From Chloroflexota bacterium (GTDB lineage Bacteria; Chloroflexota; Anaerolineae; CG2-30-64-16): DNA of 59,024 nt. Of the stretch, positions 27,847-35,914 are shown piece by piece; the stretch's first letter is position 1, and every line of letters begins with the position of its first letter. The notes under the pieces were generated by a model. The model made no database searches. It was not told the DNA's origin and saw only the letters and a list, made by a program, of their open reading frames with translations. The stretch covers positions 1 through 59,024 of the forward strand of contig JAPLHB010000185.1 of the NCBI GenBank assembly GCA_026389845.1. The letters run 5' to 3'. Made by a program: the position numbers and the translations under genes.

Positions 27847-30333
27847 ATGGACAGCACCACCTTCGTCGGCCGCGAACGCGAGCTGGCGCGGCTCGACGGC
27901 TTCCTTCAGAAGGCGCTCGGCGGCAAATCGCAGATCTGCCTGATCACCGGTGAGGCCGGCGCGGGGAAATCGGCGCTGATGGCGGAGTTCGCTCAACGGG
28001 CCCAAGCCGCGCACGGTGACGTCGTGTTCGCCCTGGCCGAGTGCAACGCGCAGACCGGTTCTTCTGACTCCTACCTGCCGTGGCGCGAGGTGATTGACCT
28101 CCTGACAGGCGGTGTACAGGAAAAGTCGCACCGCACGCTAACGAAGGAAAATGCGCAGCGCCTGAGCAAGCTGGTCAACGTGGCCTATGGCCTTTTCTTT
28201 GAGTTCGCGCCCGATGTCCTGACCGCGTTCATCCCAGGCGGTGCGCTGATCGCGCGCGCGACCAAGATGATGGTCGGCAAATTGGACGTGGTCAAGACGA
28301 TCGAGCGGCGCATCGATGCCAACGCCGGCTCCGCGTCGGCGCCCGACCTGGACCAGTCCCGGATCTTCCAGCAATACGCCGCCGCGCTCCGGCGCCTGAC
28401 CCAGGCCTCCCCCCTGGTGGTCGTCCTGGACGACCTACAATGGGCCGACGCGCCCTCCATCGGCCTGCTCTTTCACCTGGTGCGGACGATTGAGGACGGC
28501 GCGCTCCTGATCGTGGGAAGCTACCGGCCCGACGATGTCGCCATCGGCCGTGATGGCGGCCGGCATCCGCTTGAATCCACGATGAACGAGATCAAGCGCT
28601 ACTTCGGTGACGTGTGGATTGACCTGAGCCTGGCCGGCGCGAGCGAGGGGCGGCAGTTCATTGACTTGCTCCTGGACCAGGAACCCAACGCGCTGGACGG
28701 CGTCTTTCGCGATGCTCTCCTGCAACACACCGGCGGTCATCCGCTTTTCACGCTGGAGCTCATCCGGGAGATGAAAGCGCGCGGCGACTTGCAGCAAGAC
28801 TCATCCGGCCGCTGGATCAGCCGTCCGGATCTTGATTGGGAGTCGCTGCCCCCGCGCGTGGAGGGGGTCGTCGCCGAGCGCCTGGCCCGGCTGGAACGCC
28901 GGCAGCGCGACATCCTGACGGACGCGAGCGTCGAAGGGGTGGAGTTTCACGTTCAGGTGCTCAGCCGGCTGTTGGGGACGAATGAGCGCGATCTCGTGCG
29001 CGAGCTGTCGCGGGAGCTCGAGAAGCGCCACCATCTCGTGCAGGAGGCGGCCGAAGTGCGTCTGGGGCGCCAGATCCTTTCGCGCTATCGCTTCTCGCAC
29101 AGCGTCTTCCAGCAGTATCTCCATAATGACCTCACGCGCACAGAGCGCCGCATCTATCACGGGGATGTCGCGGCGGCCCTCGAGCAGCTCTACGCGGGGC
29201 ACGAGGCCGACATCGCAGCCCAGCTCGCCCACCACTACGATGAAGCCGGCGACGCGGACCGGGCGATCCCGTACCTGGTGCAGTCCGCCGATCGCTCGCG
29301 CGGTCTCAGCGCGTTCGCAGATGCAGCCCAGTCTTACGAGCGGGCGTTAGCCCTGATGGACGAGACGCGAGCCGGCGACGGCCTGCGGGCGGGCCTGCTG
29401 GTCAAGCTGGGGAACGTGCGGGAGAACCTGGGAGTATTGGAGCCTGCCCGGCGCTGCTTCGAGGAGGCGCTCAGCCTGGCGCGACGCTCGGGAGACCGCG
29501 CGGTCATGGCAGGCGCGCTTAGCGGGCTGGGGTGGGTCGCGGTCAAGCAGGGCGCGTATGGCGAGGCGAGGCGGCTCTGTGAGGAGGCCCTGCAGGAGGC
29601 CAAAGCTTGCGAAAACCGCACCGCTGCTGCGCTGGCGATGCGCAGGCTGGGCGTGATCGCCCGTCGCCTGGGGGACAGCAGTCACGCGGCCAGCCAGTAT
29701 CAGGCCAGCCTGGTTCTCTATCGGGAGCTGGGCGATCGCGAGGGCGAGATCGCGTGCCTGAACAACCTGGCCAACGCGGAGACGTCGCTGGGTGATCTTG
29801 CCGCGGCGACGCAGCACTTGAACGATGTGCTGGCGGTCGCCCGCGAGATCGGCAACCGCTTCACGGTCGCGATCGCCCTGGGCAACCTGGGCGAGGTGTC
29901 GCGACGCCGCGGAGAACTGAACAGCGCGCAGGACACCCTGCGGCAGGCGATCGCTCTTTGTCGCGAGCTCGGCATGACCGATTCCGAGGCGCTGTTCACC
30001 AGGAACCTGGCCGAGGTGATGGCCGAGAACGGCGACAACGCCAGCGCCGAGCATGCTTACCGCAGCGTTTTCCAGCAGACGTTGGCGGCGGGCGCGCTTC
30101 CGATGGCCCTGTCGGCTCTGGTTGGGCTGGCAGATGTGCAGACGCGCAGCGGAAACGCCATCCACGCGGCCGAGTGGATCGGGCTGGCCCTGGGGCATCC
30201 CGCCTGCGACGACACCGTGACCGCCGAGGCCAACGCAGTGCTCGCCCTCCTGGGCGCGCAGTTGCCACCTGACCGGCTGGAAGCGGCCATGGCGCGTGGG
30301 CGCGTGCTGAAGCTGGAAGCCGTGGCCGAGTAG
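27847..30333 (+). CDS. AAA/STAND-type ATPase with tetratricopeptide repeats
   Basis: This 828-residue cytoplasmic protein starts with the AAA_16 signature TTFVGRERELARLDGFL, Walker A GEAGAGKSAL (~35-44) and Walker B VVVLDDLQWAD (~189-199), the set seen in MalT-like and adenylate-cyclase-associated STAND proteins. From ~480 to the end it is made of TPR units (AADRAIPYLVQSADRSRGLS..., ALGNLGEVSRRRGELNSAQ). There is no DNA-binding or cyclase domain, so the output is unknown; it may be a scaffold or sensor. ATG 27847 follows AAGGA. It lies 23 bp after the secreted peptidase gene and is probably co-transcribed. Confidence 0.85.
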   Translation: MDSTTFVGRERELARLDGFLQKALGGKSQICLITGEAGAGKSALMAEFAQRAQAAHGDVVFALAECNAQTGSSDSYLPWREVIDLLTGGVQEKSHRTLTKENAQRLSKLVNVAYGLFFEFAPDVLTAFIPGGALIARATKMMVGKLDVVKTIERRIDANAGSASAPDLDQSRIFQQYAAALRRLTQASPLVVVLDDLQWADAPSIGLLFHLVRTIEDGALLIVGSYRPDDVAIGRDGGRHPLESTMNEIKRYFGDVWIDLSLAGASEGRQFIDLLLDQEPNALDGVFRDALLQHTGGHPLFTLELIREMKARGDLQQDSSGRWISRPDLDWESLPPRVEGVVAERLARLERRQRDILTDASVEGVEFHVQVLSRLLGTNERDLVRELSRELEKRHHLVQEAAEVRLGRQILSRYRFSHSVFQQYLHNDLTRTERRIYHGDVAAALEQLYAGHEADIAAQLAHHYDEAGDADRAIPYLVQSADRSRGLSAFADAAQSYERALALMDETRAGDGLRAGLLVKLGNVRENLGVLEPARRCFEEALSLARRSGDRAVMAGALSGLGWVAVKQGAYGEARRLCEEALQEAKACENRTAAALAMRRLGVIARRLGDSSHAASQYQASLVLYRELGDREGEIACLNNLANAETSLGDLAAATQHLNDVLAVAREIGNRFTVAIALGNLGEVSRRRGELNSAQDTLRQAIALCRELGMTDSEALFTRNLAEVMAENGDNASAEHAYRSVFQQTLAAGALPMALSALVGLADVQTRSGNAIHAAEWIGLALGHPACDDTVTAEANAVLALLGAQLPPDRLEAAMARGRVLKLEAVAE

Positions 30334-30369
30334 GGACACAAAGCTGTCATTTCAAAAGTTCATCTCTCG

Positions 30370-30400
30370 CGGCCCCAGGAGGCCGATTAAATTTCTTTTT
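30370..30400 (+). terminator. Terminator after the AAA/TPR gene
   Basis: CGGCC (30370-30374) pairs with GGCCG (30381-30385) around CCAGGA, followed by ATTAAATTTCTTTTT. Confidence 0.6.
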
Positions 30401-30421
30401 CATACAAAGCAATCCAGGTTC

Positions 30422-30450
30422 TTGACATGAAATAACAAACGAGTTACACT
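30422..30450 (+). promoter_or_regulatory. Promoter of the XRE-cupin gene
   Basis: A consensus -35 TTGACA (30422-30427), a 17-bp spacer and -10 TACACT (30445-30450) lie 49 bp before the ATG. Confidence 0.7.
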
Positions 30451-30499
30451 GTAGCCACTGGCTTTCGCGAGCGAAGCCGCCCGGTTCAACGGAGAAACG

Positions 30500-31111
30500 A
30501 TGTCCCTCATCGGCGCCCGACTGCGTGACCTGCGGCAGAACCGCAACCTGACCCTTAAACAAGTGGCCGACGAGACCGGCTTTGCCCTGTCCTTCCTCAG
30601 CCTCATCGAACGCGACAAAGTCTCCATCAACGTGGACAACCTGGCGCGCCTGGCGCGCTTTTACGGCGTGCGCATGGTGCATTTCTTCCAGAGCGCGGAC
30701 GAAAGCCCCATCCTGGTGACGCGCCGCGGCGAGATCGCCAGCCAAACACGCGGCGTGGGGCCGGCCAGCGCGGAGTTTCGGCTGCTGGCCCACCGGGCCG
30801 ACGCGCGCATGGAGCCGCTGCTGATCGCCATCGGCCCCGGCCACGGAGATCCCCACTACCGGACGCACGATGGCGATTCGCTGCTCTACGTGGCCGAGGG
30901 CCGGGTACGGCTGCTCACCGAGGGGGAAGAGACGGTCGAGCTGGCCGCGGGCGACTGCGCCTACTACTTCGGCTTCCCCGGCCGCCGCATCGAGAACGCC
31001 AGTCCGGAGCACCCCGCGGCGATCCTGCTCGTCACCACTCCGCCGACCACCTTGCGCGACGATGTCGCAGACGCGACATCTGGCGTATTGATCCAATCGG
31101 AAGAAATGTGA
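30500..31111 (+). CDS. XRE-family regulator with C-terminal cupin domain
   Basis: This 203-residue regulator has an N-terminal lambda-repressor-like HTH (IGARLRDLRQNRNLTLKQVA, SFLSLIERDKVSINVDNLAR) and a cupin_2 barrel (GDPHYRTHDGDSLLYVAEG, ELAAGDCAYYFGFPGRRIEN). Members of this class sense small ligands with the cupin and often regulate adjacent catabolic genes. The Rieske oxygenase gene 248 bp downstream is a likely target. ATG 30500 has GGAG 6 nt upstream. Confidence 0.88.
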   Translation: MSLIGARLRDLRQNRNLTLKQVADETGFALSFLSLIERDKVSINVDNLARLARFYGVRMVHFFQSADESPILVTRRGEIASQTRGVGPASAEFRLLAHRADARMEPLLIAIGPGHGDPHYRTHDGDSLLYVAEGRVRLLTEGEETVELAAGDCAYYFGFPGRRIENASPEHPAAILLVTTPPTTLRDDVADATSGVLIQSEEM

Positions 31112-31139
31112 TGGGTGTGTTCAAACTCAGCTAGACTCA

Positions 31140-31247
31140 AACAAGCGGTTCGCCTCGGCCGTCCTCTTTCTGGCCAGCGACGAGGCGTCCTACATCCACG
31201 GCACCACGCTGTTCGTGGACGGCGGGATGATCTGTGCGCGTGGGTGA
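31140..31247 (+). pseudogene. C-terminal remnant of a short-chain dehydrogenase
   Basis: The frame ending at TGA 31245-31247 encodes FASAVLFLASDEASYIHGTT and LFVDGGM, the exact closing motif of SDR-family dehydrogenases. The Rossmann N-terminus and the YxxxK site are missing, so only the last ~35 codons remain. The remainder of 31112-31359 shows nothing else. Confidence 0.75.
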
Positions 31248-31359
31248 CACCCCGCCAGTCAGACAACCCGCTTTGGGTCAGCGCGGCTATTGGGCCGGCT
31301 CGGCAGTTCGGGGCAGCATCCACTTTCAAAGCTAACCTGGGACTTGATAAGGAGCCAAG

Positions 31360-32337
31360 ATGATTCGCAATCAATGGTATGCCGTTCTCGAATCCAACGA
31401 AGTCCGCCGCGGCAAGCCGGTCGGCGTGACGCGCATGGGCGAAAAGTTGGTCGCCTGGCGCGACAGCCAGGGGAAAGTGACCGTGATGCCCGACCTGTGC
31501 CCGCACCGTGGGGTAGCGCTCAGCGTCGGTGAGGTGCATGGCGACTGCATCTGGTGCCCGTTCCACGGGTTCGAGTACGACGCCAGCGGCCGCTGCATGC
31601 TGATCCCAGCCAATGGCAAGGATACACCCGTGCCCAGGGCGTTCAAGGTGCAGACCTACCCCACCCACGAAGCGCACGGCCTGATCTTCATCTACTGGGG
31701 TCAGCCGGCCGGCGAAGTGCCGCCCCCGCGTTGGTTCACCGATCTCGACGCGAGCTTCAGCTACGGCTCGGTACGGGATCCCTGGGCTGCGCACTACTCG
31801 CGCGTCATCGAGAACCAACTCGATGTACCGCACGTGCCCTTCATCCATCACAACACCATCGGCCGGGGCGGCCGCACCGTGATGGATGGCCCCTGGGTCG
31901 AGTGGCAGGACCCCGATCGCTTCTTCGTCTACACGTGGATGCGCCAAGAGGACGGCACGCCGGCGCGCCGCGCCGATGAGATAGCGCGGCCGGAGAAGCC
32001 GTTTCACCTGGAGTTCATCTTCCCCAACCTGTGGCAGAACTGGATCAGTCCCAAGGTGCGGGTGGTCGTCGCCTTTGCGCCGGTGGACGACAGCAACACG
32101 GTGATGTACCTGCGCTTCTACCAGAACTTCATGCGGACGCCGGGGCTGCGCGGCCTCGTTAATTGGTCGGCGATGATCTTCAACACGATCGTCGTGCACC
32201 AGGACCGCCGGGTGGTGGTGACGCAGCGGCCCCTGCGCACCGACCTGCGCATGGGGGAGAAGCTCATCCCGGGCGATGCCCCCGTCATCGCGTACCGACG
32301 GCGGCGGCAGGAGCTGATCGACGCGGCCAAGACGTGA
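31360..32337 (+). CDS. Rieske non-haem iron oxygenase, large-subunit type
   Basis: This 325-residue protein has a Rieske [2Fe-2S] motif, CPHRGVALSVG and CPFHGFEYD (C-x-H...C-x2-H), then the mononuclear Fe(II) site ENQLDVPHVPFIHHNTIG with two His and probably a later Asp. It resembles single-component Rieske oxygenases such as pheophorbide a/vanillate-type enzymes, needing an external reductase that is not encoded nearby. The substrate is unknown; it is probably regulated by the upstream cupin regulator. ATG 31360 follows AAGGAG by 5 nt. Confidence 0.9.
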   Translation: MIRNQWYAVLESNEVRRGKPVGVTRMGEKLVAWRDSQGKVTVMPDLCPHRGVALSVGEVHGDCIWCPFHGFEYDASGRCMLIPANGKDTPVPRAFKVQTYPTHEAHGLIFIYWGQPAGEVPPPRWFTDLDASFSYGSVRDPWAAHYSRVIENQLDVPHVPFIHHNTIGRGGRTVMDGPWVEWQDPDRFFVYTWMRQEDGTPARRADEIARPEKPFHLEFIFPNLWQNWISPKVRVVVAFAPVDDSNTVMYLRFYQNFMRTPGLRGLVNWSAMIFNTIVVHQDRRVVVTQRPLRTDLRMGEKLIPGDAPVIAYRRRRQELIDAAKT

Positions 32338-32351
32338 CGTCAGCAAGGGGA

Positions 32352-32552
32352 ATGACGCCTCCGACCCTCTGGTGGACGCGCCGCGACCTGAGGCCGCACG
32401 ACAACTTCGCGCTTTGGGCTGCGCTGGCGCAGGGCGAACCGGTTATTCCCGTCTTCGTGCTGGACCCGACGCTCTTGGCAGCTTCAGACACAGGCGAGCA
32501 GCGGGTGGCGTTCCTGTTGGGCTGCGTGCGCTCAATATCGAATACCTCGTAG
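32352..32552 (+). pseudogene. N-terminal fragment of a photolyase/cryptochrome
   Basis: ATG 32352 opens a frame reading TLWWTRRDLRPHDNFALWAA, then EPVIPVFVLDPTLLA and RVAFLLGCVRS, the N-terminus of DNA photolyases. It ends at TAG 32550-32552 after 66 codons. The FAD domain is absent and an intact gene would need over 450 codons. It overlaps nothing but begins 12 bp after the Rieske gene. Confidence 0.75.
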
Positions 32553-32606
32553 CATCGGGTCTTGTGCCCGCTCAAGACGCCGACGAGGGGCTATGCTACC
32601 CTTTTT
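32549..32606 (+). terminator. Hairpin at the convergent ends of the photolyase remnant and the peroxiredoxin gene
   Basis: GTAGCAT (32549-32555) pairs with ATGCTAC (32593-32599), with an inner GTCTTG/CAAGAC stem and CTTTTT following. It includes the stop codon of the minus-strand gene. Confidence 0.5.
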
Positions 32607-33108
32607 CGGATAGACTGTAAGCCGCTGGAGCTGCCCGGAGGGGAGCGTTAATCTCATCCCCCAGAGCCAGCAACTCTTCGTTCGCGGGGATGTCGCTCAT
32701 GCTATGTCCATAGTGGACGTAGCGGGCCCCCCCCGCCTTGTCAATGAGCACCTGGGCCGGCATCCGTCCCAGCTTGAACAGGTTTACCTCCTGCCCATAG
32801 AGCTTGAGCACGCTGGCCTTGGGGTCAGGCAAGCCGATGAAAGGCAGCGACTCCTTACGGAAGTATTCGGCGAAGGCGCTGGCATCTTCGGGGCCGACCA
32901 CGACGACTTCGATGTCGCGGGCAACGAACTGGGGATAGTCCTGGCGCAACTGCGCCATATGCGCGCGGCAGAACGGTCAGGTAAAGGTGCGGTTGAAGAC
33001 CAGCAAGACGTTCTTCTTGCCGCGAAAATCGGACAGGCTGATCATGCTGCCCCGATAATCGGCCAGGCTGAAGTTGGGAGCGACTTGATCAAGGGATACA
33101 CGTGGCAT
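32596..33108 (-). CDS. Peroxiredoxin/AhpC-TSA-like protein, probable selenoprotein (UxxC)
   Basis: Starting at ATG 33108 (AGGAG 7 nt upstream), the frame reads MPRVSLDQVAPNFSLADYRG and FRGKKNVLLVFNRTFT, then TGA (32979-32977, codon 44). It continues in the same frame as PFCRAHMAQLRQDYPQF, GLPDPKASVLKLYGQEVNLF and KLGRMPAQVLIDKAGGARYV to TAG (170 residues). In this redoxin family the TGA position is the first Cys of the active-site CPFC/CPYC motif, so reading TGA as selenocysteine gives UPFC. A compact hairpin follows the TGA at the distance expected of a bacterial SECIS. The alternative is a Cys-to-stop mutation. The enzyme would reduce peroxides; it ends the carotenoid region and may share its transcript. 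Confidence 0.75.
32942..32957 (-). promoter_or_regulatory. Candidate bacterial SECIS hairpin
   Basis: In the transcript sense, TGGCGC-AGTT-GCGCCA forms a 6-bp perfect stem with a 4-nt loop. The loop begins 25 nt after the TGA and has G at its second position. Known bacterial SECIS elements have a stem-loop close behind the UGA with a G near the loop start, which this satisfies. Confidence 0.55.
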
Positions 33109-33165
33109 TTTGATTCTCCTTCTTGTGATTGATGATCACGACTGACCTCACGATAAACTCCTCCC

Positions 33166-34326
33166 CTACCACCATCGCAGCGAGCCTTGCGCCAGCGTCC
33201 GCCCTTTCCAGGTGGTCCGGCCTCGCCTGACCAGGACGACTGACCGCACGGCGATGGACAACGCCAACAAAACTGTGACCGGATACAGCGGGAGCGTGCG
33301 CGCCGGAAACCCGAAGCGCAGAGTGCAGAGGCCCCACGAGGCAAGGCCGGCCGCGATTCCGGCCAGTGCGATGCCGGCGTCGAGCGCGGGGATCGGCGCT
33401 CCGAGCAGGCCCGCCAGCAGCAGGCCGATGGGCAGCAAGAAGACTATGCTCAGCCAAACCCAGACCCCAATAAACGGCAGCAGCCGGTTGCCGAACGCTG
33501 CGAACAGGTTCTTCGAGAACCCCTCGAAAACCTGGCTCGCGTTCTGATACATCCGGCAGCGGACGTCACACGTGGCGTCCGCCAGGCGCCAACGGAACCC
33601 CAGGGCCTTGATCCGCCGGCCGAGGGCCATGTCGTCAACGGGATCGCTGCGCACGGCCGCGTGGCCCCCGATCTGGCTGTAGGCGCTCTTGCGGAACAGC
33701 ATGTATTGACCGATGGTGGCCGACAGCGCCGGAGATGAGGTCCGGTAGGCCACGGCCAGCGGCAAGAAGGTGAGAATGCTCCATGGGACGACCGGCACGA
33801 TCAACTGCTCGGCCCAGGTGACGGTCTCTTCATGCGGCAGCGCGGTCAGCAGGTCGGCGCCCTCCGCCTCCAAGGCCGCGACGCCGTGACGAATGGAGCG
33901 CGAGTCGTGCCGGGTGTCGGCGTCGGTGAAGAGGAGCAGCTCGCCGTCAGATGCGTCGGCCAGTTGTTGGCAGGCCCAATGTTTGCCCAGCCAGCCGTCC
34001 GGCAGGTCGGCGCCCTCCAATACCCGCAGTCGCGCACCGCCGGCGCTCAAGTCGGCCAGGATCTGGCCGGTCCGGTCGGTCGAGTGATCGTTCAACACTG
34101 CGACCTCAAAGTCTGGATAATCCTGCGCCAGCAGCGAGCGCACGCAGTCGCCGATGTAGGCCTCTTCGTTCCGCGCAGGCACCAGCACCGAGACGCGCGG
34201 GGTGCGCAGGGGCGGCCGGTAGCAGTCCATGCGCCGGAGCAGCCGCCAGTTGCTCAGGCTGATGAGCACCAGGCACGCCGCGAAAGCGACCACGGAAAGC
34301 TCGAAGTAAAGCCACAGGGGTCTCAT
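33166..34326 (-). CDS. Family 2 glycosyltransferase, membrane-bound (carotenoid glycosyltransferase candidate)
   Basis: This 386-residue protein has one N-terminal membrane segment, a GT-A domain with VSVLVPARNEEAYIGDCVRS, the DxD-like LLFTDADTRH and an acceptor-site region DPVDDMALGRRIKALG, then 3-4 C-terminal membrane segments. This layout is that of CruC-like and hopanoid-associated GT2 enzymes. Its place in a carotenoid cluster and its ATGA overlap with a PlsY-like acyltransferase gene suggest that it glycosylates a hydroxy-carotenoid. Substrate assignment is inference. Confidence 0.8.
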   Translation of the reverse strand: MRPLWLYFELSVVAFAACLVLISLSNWRLLRRMDCYRPPLRTPRVSVLVPARNEEAYIGDCVRSLLAQDYPDFEVAVLNDHSTDRTGQILADLSAGGARLRVLEGADLPDGWLGKHWACQQLADASDGELLLFTDADTRHDSRSIRHGVAALEAEGADLLTALPHEETVTWAEQLIVPVVPWSILTFLPLAVAYRTSSPALSATIGQYMLFRKSAYSQIGGHAAVRSDPVDDMALGRRIKALGFRWRLADATCDVRCRMYQNASQVFEGFSKNLFAAFGNRLLPFIGVWVWLSIVFLLPIGLLLAGLLGAPIPALDAGIALAGIAAGLASWGLCTLRFGFPARTLPLYPVTVLLALSIAVRSVVLVRRGRTTWKGRTLAQGSLRWW

Positions 34327-34919
34327 CGTCCTGACTGCTCCGATGTTTTTGGCCGCAGCGCGGGCCGTTGCCGCAGGTCAGCGCGGTGCGTCCAGGCAAG
34401 GATCGCCACCGTGCCGGCCCACGTAGCGAGCAACGGAAGCGTCAGGCCGGCGATCATGAGGAAGCCCAGGAGCGCCAGAAGCGCAGCTATCACCGCCCAG
34501 GCGGAGACGTTCAGCAGCTTGTGGAACACAAAGACGGAGCCCCCCATGACGAACGGGCCGAACGGCACGGTTAACGCCGTCCACGCGCCGAACGTGCTCG
34601 CCAGCGCCTTGCCGCCGCGGAAACTGAGGAACGGCGAGAAGGCGTGTCCGAGGATGGGTGCCAGCATGACCGGCGCCAGCGGCCAGCCATCCACCTTGAA
34701 GAGATAGTGGGCCAACGCCACCGGCACGGCGCCTTTGAGCATGTCGAGGATGATCACCAGCAGTCCCAGCCCGCGGTTGCCGGCTCGGATCACATTGGTC
34801 CCGCCGGGGTTGCCATCGCCGTAGCCGCGGATATCGGTGCGCAGCACCAGCTTGCCCAGCCACACCGAAAAGGGCAGCGAGCCGAGCAGAAAGCCGACCA
34901 ATGTCCAGAGGGCAATCAC
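34323..34919 (-). CDS. PlsY-like glycerol-3-phosphate acyltransferase family protein
   Basis: This 198-residue polytopic protein has PlsY motifs: GSLPFSVWLGKLV, DIRGYGDGNPGGTNVIRAGN, then GHAFSPFLSFRGGKALASTF. True PlsY uses acyl-phosphate to acylate glycerol-3-phosphate at the membrane. Because it overlaps the GT2 gene by 4 nt in a carotenoid cluster, it could instead acylate the carotenoid glycoside. Start is GTG 34919, immediately after the stop codon of the preceding membrane-protein gene. The C-terminal basic tail ([20 protein letters not shown]) is longer than usual. Confidence 0.82.
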   Translation of the reverse strand: MIALWTLVGFLLGSLPFSVWLGKLVLRTDIRGYGDGNPGGTNVIRAGNRGLGLLVIILDMLKGAVPVALAHYLFKVDGWPLAPVMLAPILGHAFSPFLSFRGGKALASTFGAWTALTVPFGPFVMGGSVFVFHKLLNVSAWAVIAALLALLGFLMIAGLTLPLLATWAGTVAILAWTHRADLRQRPALRPKTSEQSGR

Positions 34920-35423
34920 CTATTCCCCCCACCCGATGTAGGTGCGCCGCGTTTTCACCCGCAGGAAGGCAAGCACGCTGCCGGTGATGATGCCGGTCAA
35001 CAGATCGCCAATCAGACAAGCTGCGATCAGGGGGCCATCCTCGAAAAGACCCCAACCGGGAATGACGATGTCGGGTATGAAGCAATAGAAAGGCCAGGTC
35101 AACAGCAGTGCCGAAATACCGAGAGCGAGCGGCAGCGGCCACAGAAGAGCGCCGAGGCCCATCCACCACAGCAAAGCGCGGCCTTCAATGCGAAGCCGCA
35201 AGAACTTCTGCGCCACGACATAGATAAGACTGTTCCCTAAGCCACCCGCCAGGATCCCCGAAGCCAGCAAAGCCTGCCACTGAATGAGTGTAGCCTTGGA
35301 CGGCCCGAAGTAAAACGGCCAGTAGACGGCCGAGGCCAGGCGAAGCAAGACGCCTGTGCCGACGGTGACTCCGCATACTGCGGCAACGATGTGTGAAATC
35401 CACCAGCGCTCGTGCGGTGTCAT
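34920..35423 (-). CDS. Unrecognised small integral membrane protein
   Basis: This 167-residue protein has about four membrane segments (WISHIVAAVCGVTVGTGVLL; ALLASGILAGGLGNSLIYVV; WMGLGALLWPLPLALGISA; PLIAACLIGDLLTGIITGSV). No family is recognised. It begins at ATG 35423, 64 bp after the cruF remnant, and its stop codon abuts the GTG of the PlsY-like gene, so they are translationally linked. A role in lipid or carotenoid modification is only suggested by position. Confidence 0.7.
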   Translation of the reverse strand: MTPHERWWISHIVAAVCGVTVGTGVLLRLASAVYWPFYFGPSKATLIQWQALLASGILAGGLGNSLIYVVAQKFLRLRIEGRALLWWMGLGALLWPLPLALGISALLLTWPFYCFIPDIVIPGWGLFEDGPLIAACLIGDLLTGIITGSVLAFLRVKTRRTYIGWGE

Positions 35424-35487
35424 ACGGTCAACCTCCCTCGGACCGCACGTCGTTCAAACCCGGCTGCAACACTGCTGCCTCCTTGAC

Positions 35488-35914
35488 TCACAGCGTCCGC
35501 CGCCACGCAACCACCACGAAAACCCCCATCCCGATGAAACCGGCCAACGCGGGGCCGTACAGCCCCCAGAACAACACCAGCCCGACCGTCTCGATCAGCC
35601 ACGTCAGCGTGTAGATCACGATCATCGGCCGCGCGGGGAGCATCGGCGGCCGGGCGAGCGCTGTAATCAGCCCAGACACGGCCAGCCACCCTACGTAGTT
35701 GACCCACGGGATGCCGAAGTACGTACGCGACAGCGGCGACCGCGACCACGATGAGCGTCGCGCGGCGAACGCCCGCCTGTGCCACGAACAAGATCACCAG
35801 CGACGCCTGGAGCAGCACGCCGAGGATCCCCCACGCGATCAAGCCGGGGTGATCGGCGGCCCACGCGGCGACCAGCAGCGGCCAGGCGTTCCCGAAAACG
35901 TTGCGGAGCGTCAT
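35488..35914 (-). pseudogene. cruF: cruF-like carotenoid hydratase (DUF422) with an internal deletion and frameshift
   Basis: The 5' part from ATG 35914 reads PGLIAWGILGVLLQASLVIL and RRATLIVVAVAAVAYV. Near 35715 the homology shifts frame to YFGIPWVNYVGWLAVSGLI and ends with TLTWLIETVGLVLFWGLYGP. These are N- and C-terminal parts of CruF, which hydrates the C-1',2' double bond of gamma-type carotenoids. The central membrane segments with the PFG.Y motif are missing. The start overlaps the stop of the upstream hydrolase gene (ATGA), showing it was once part of the operon. Confidence 0.65.
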
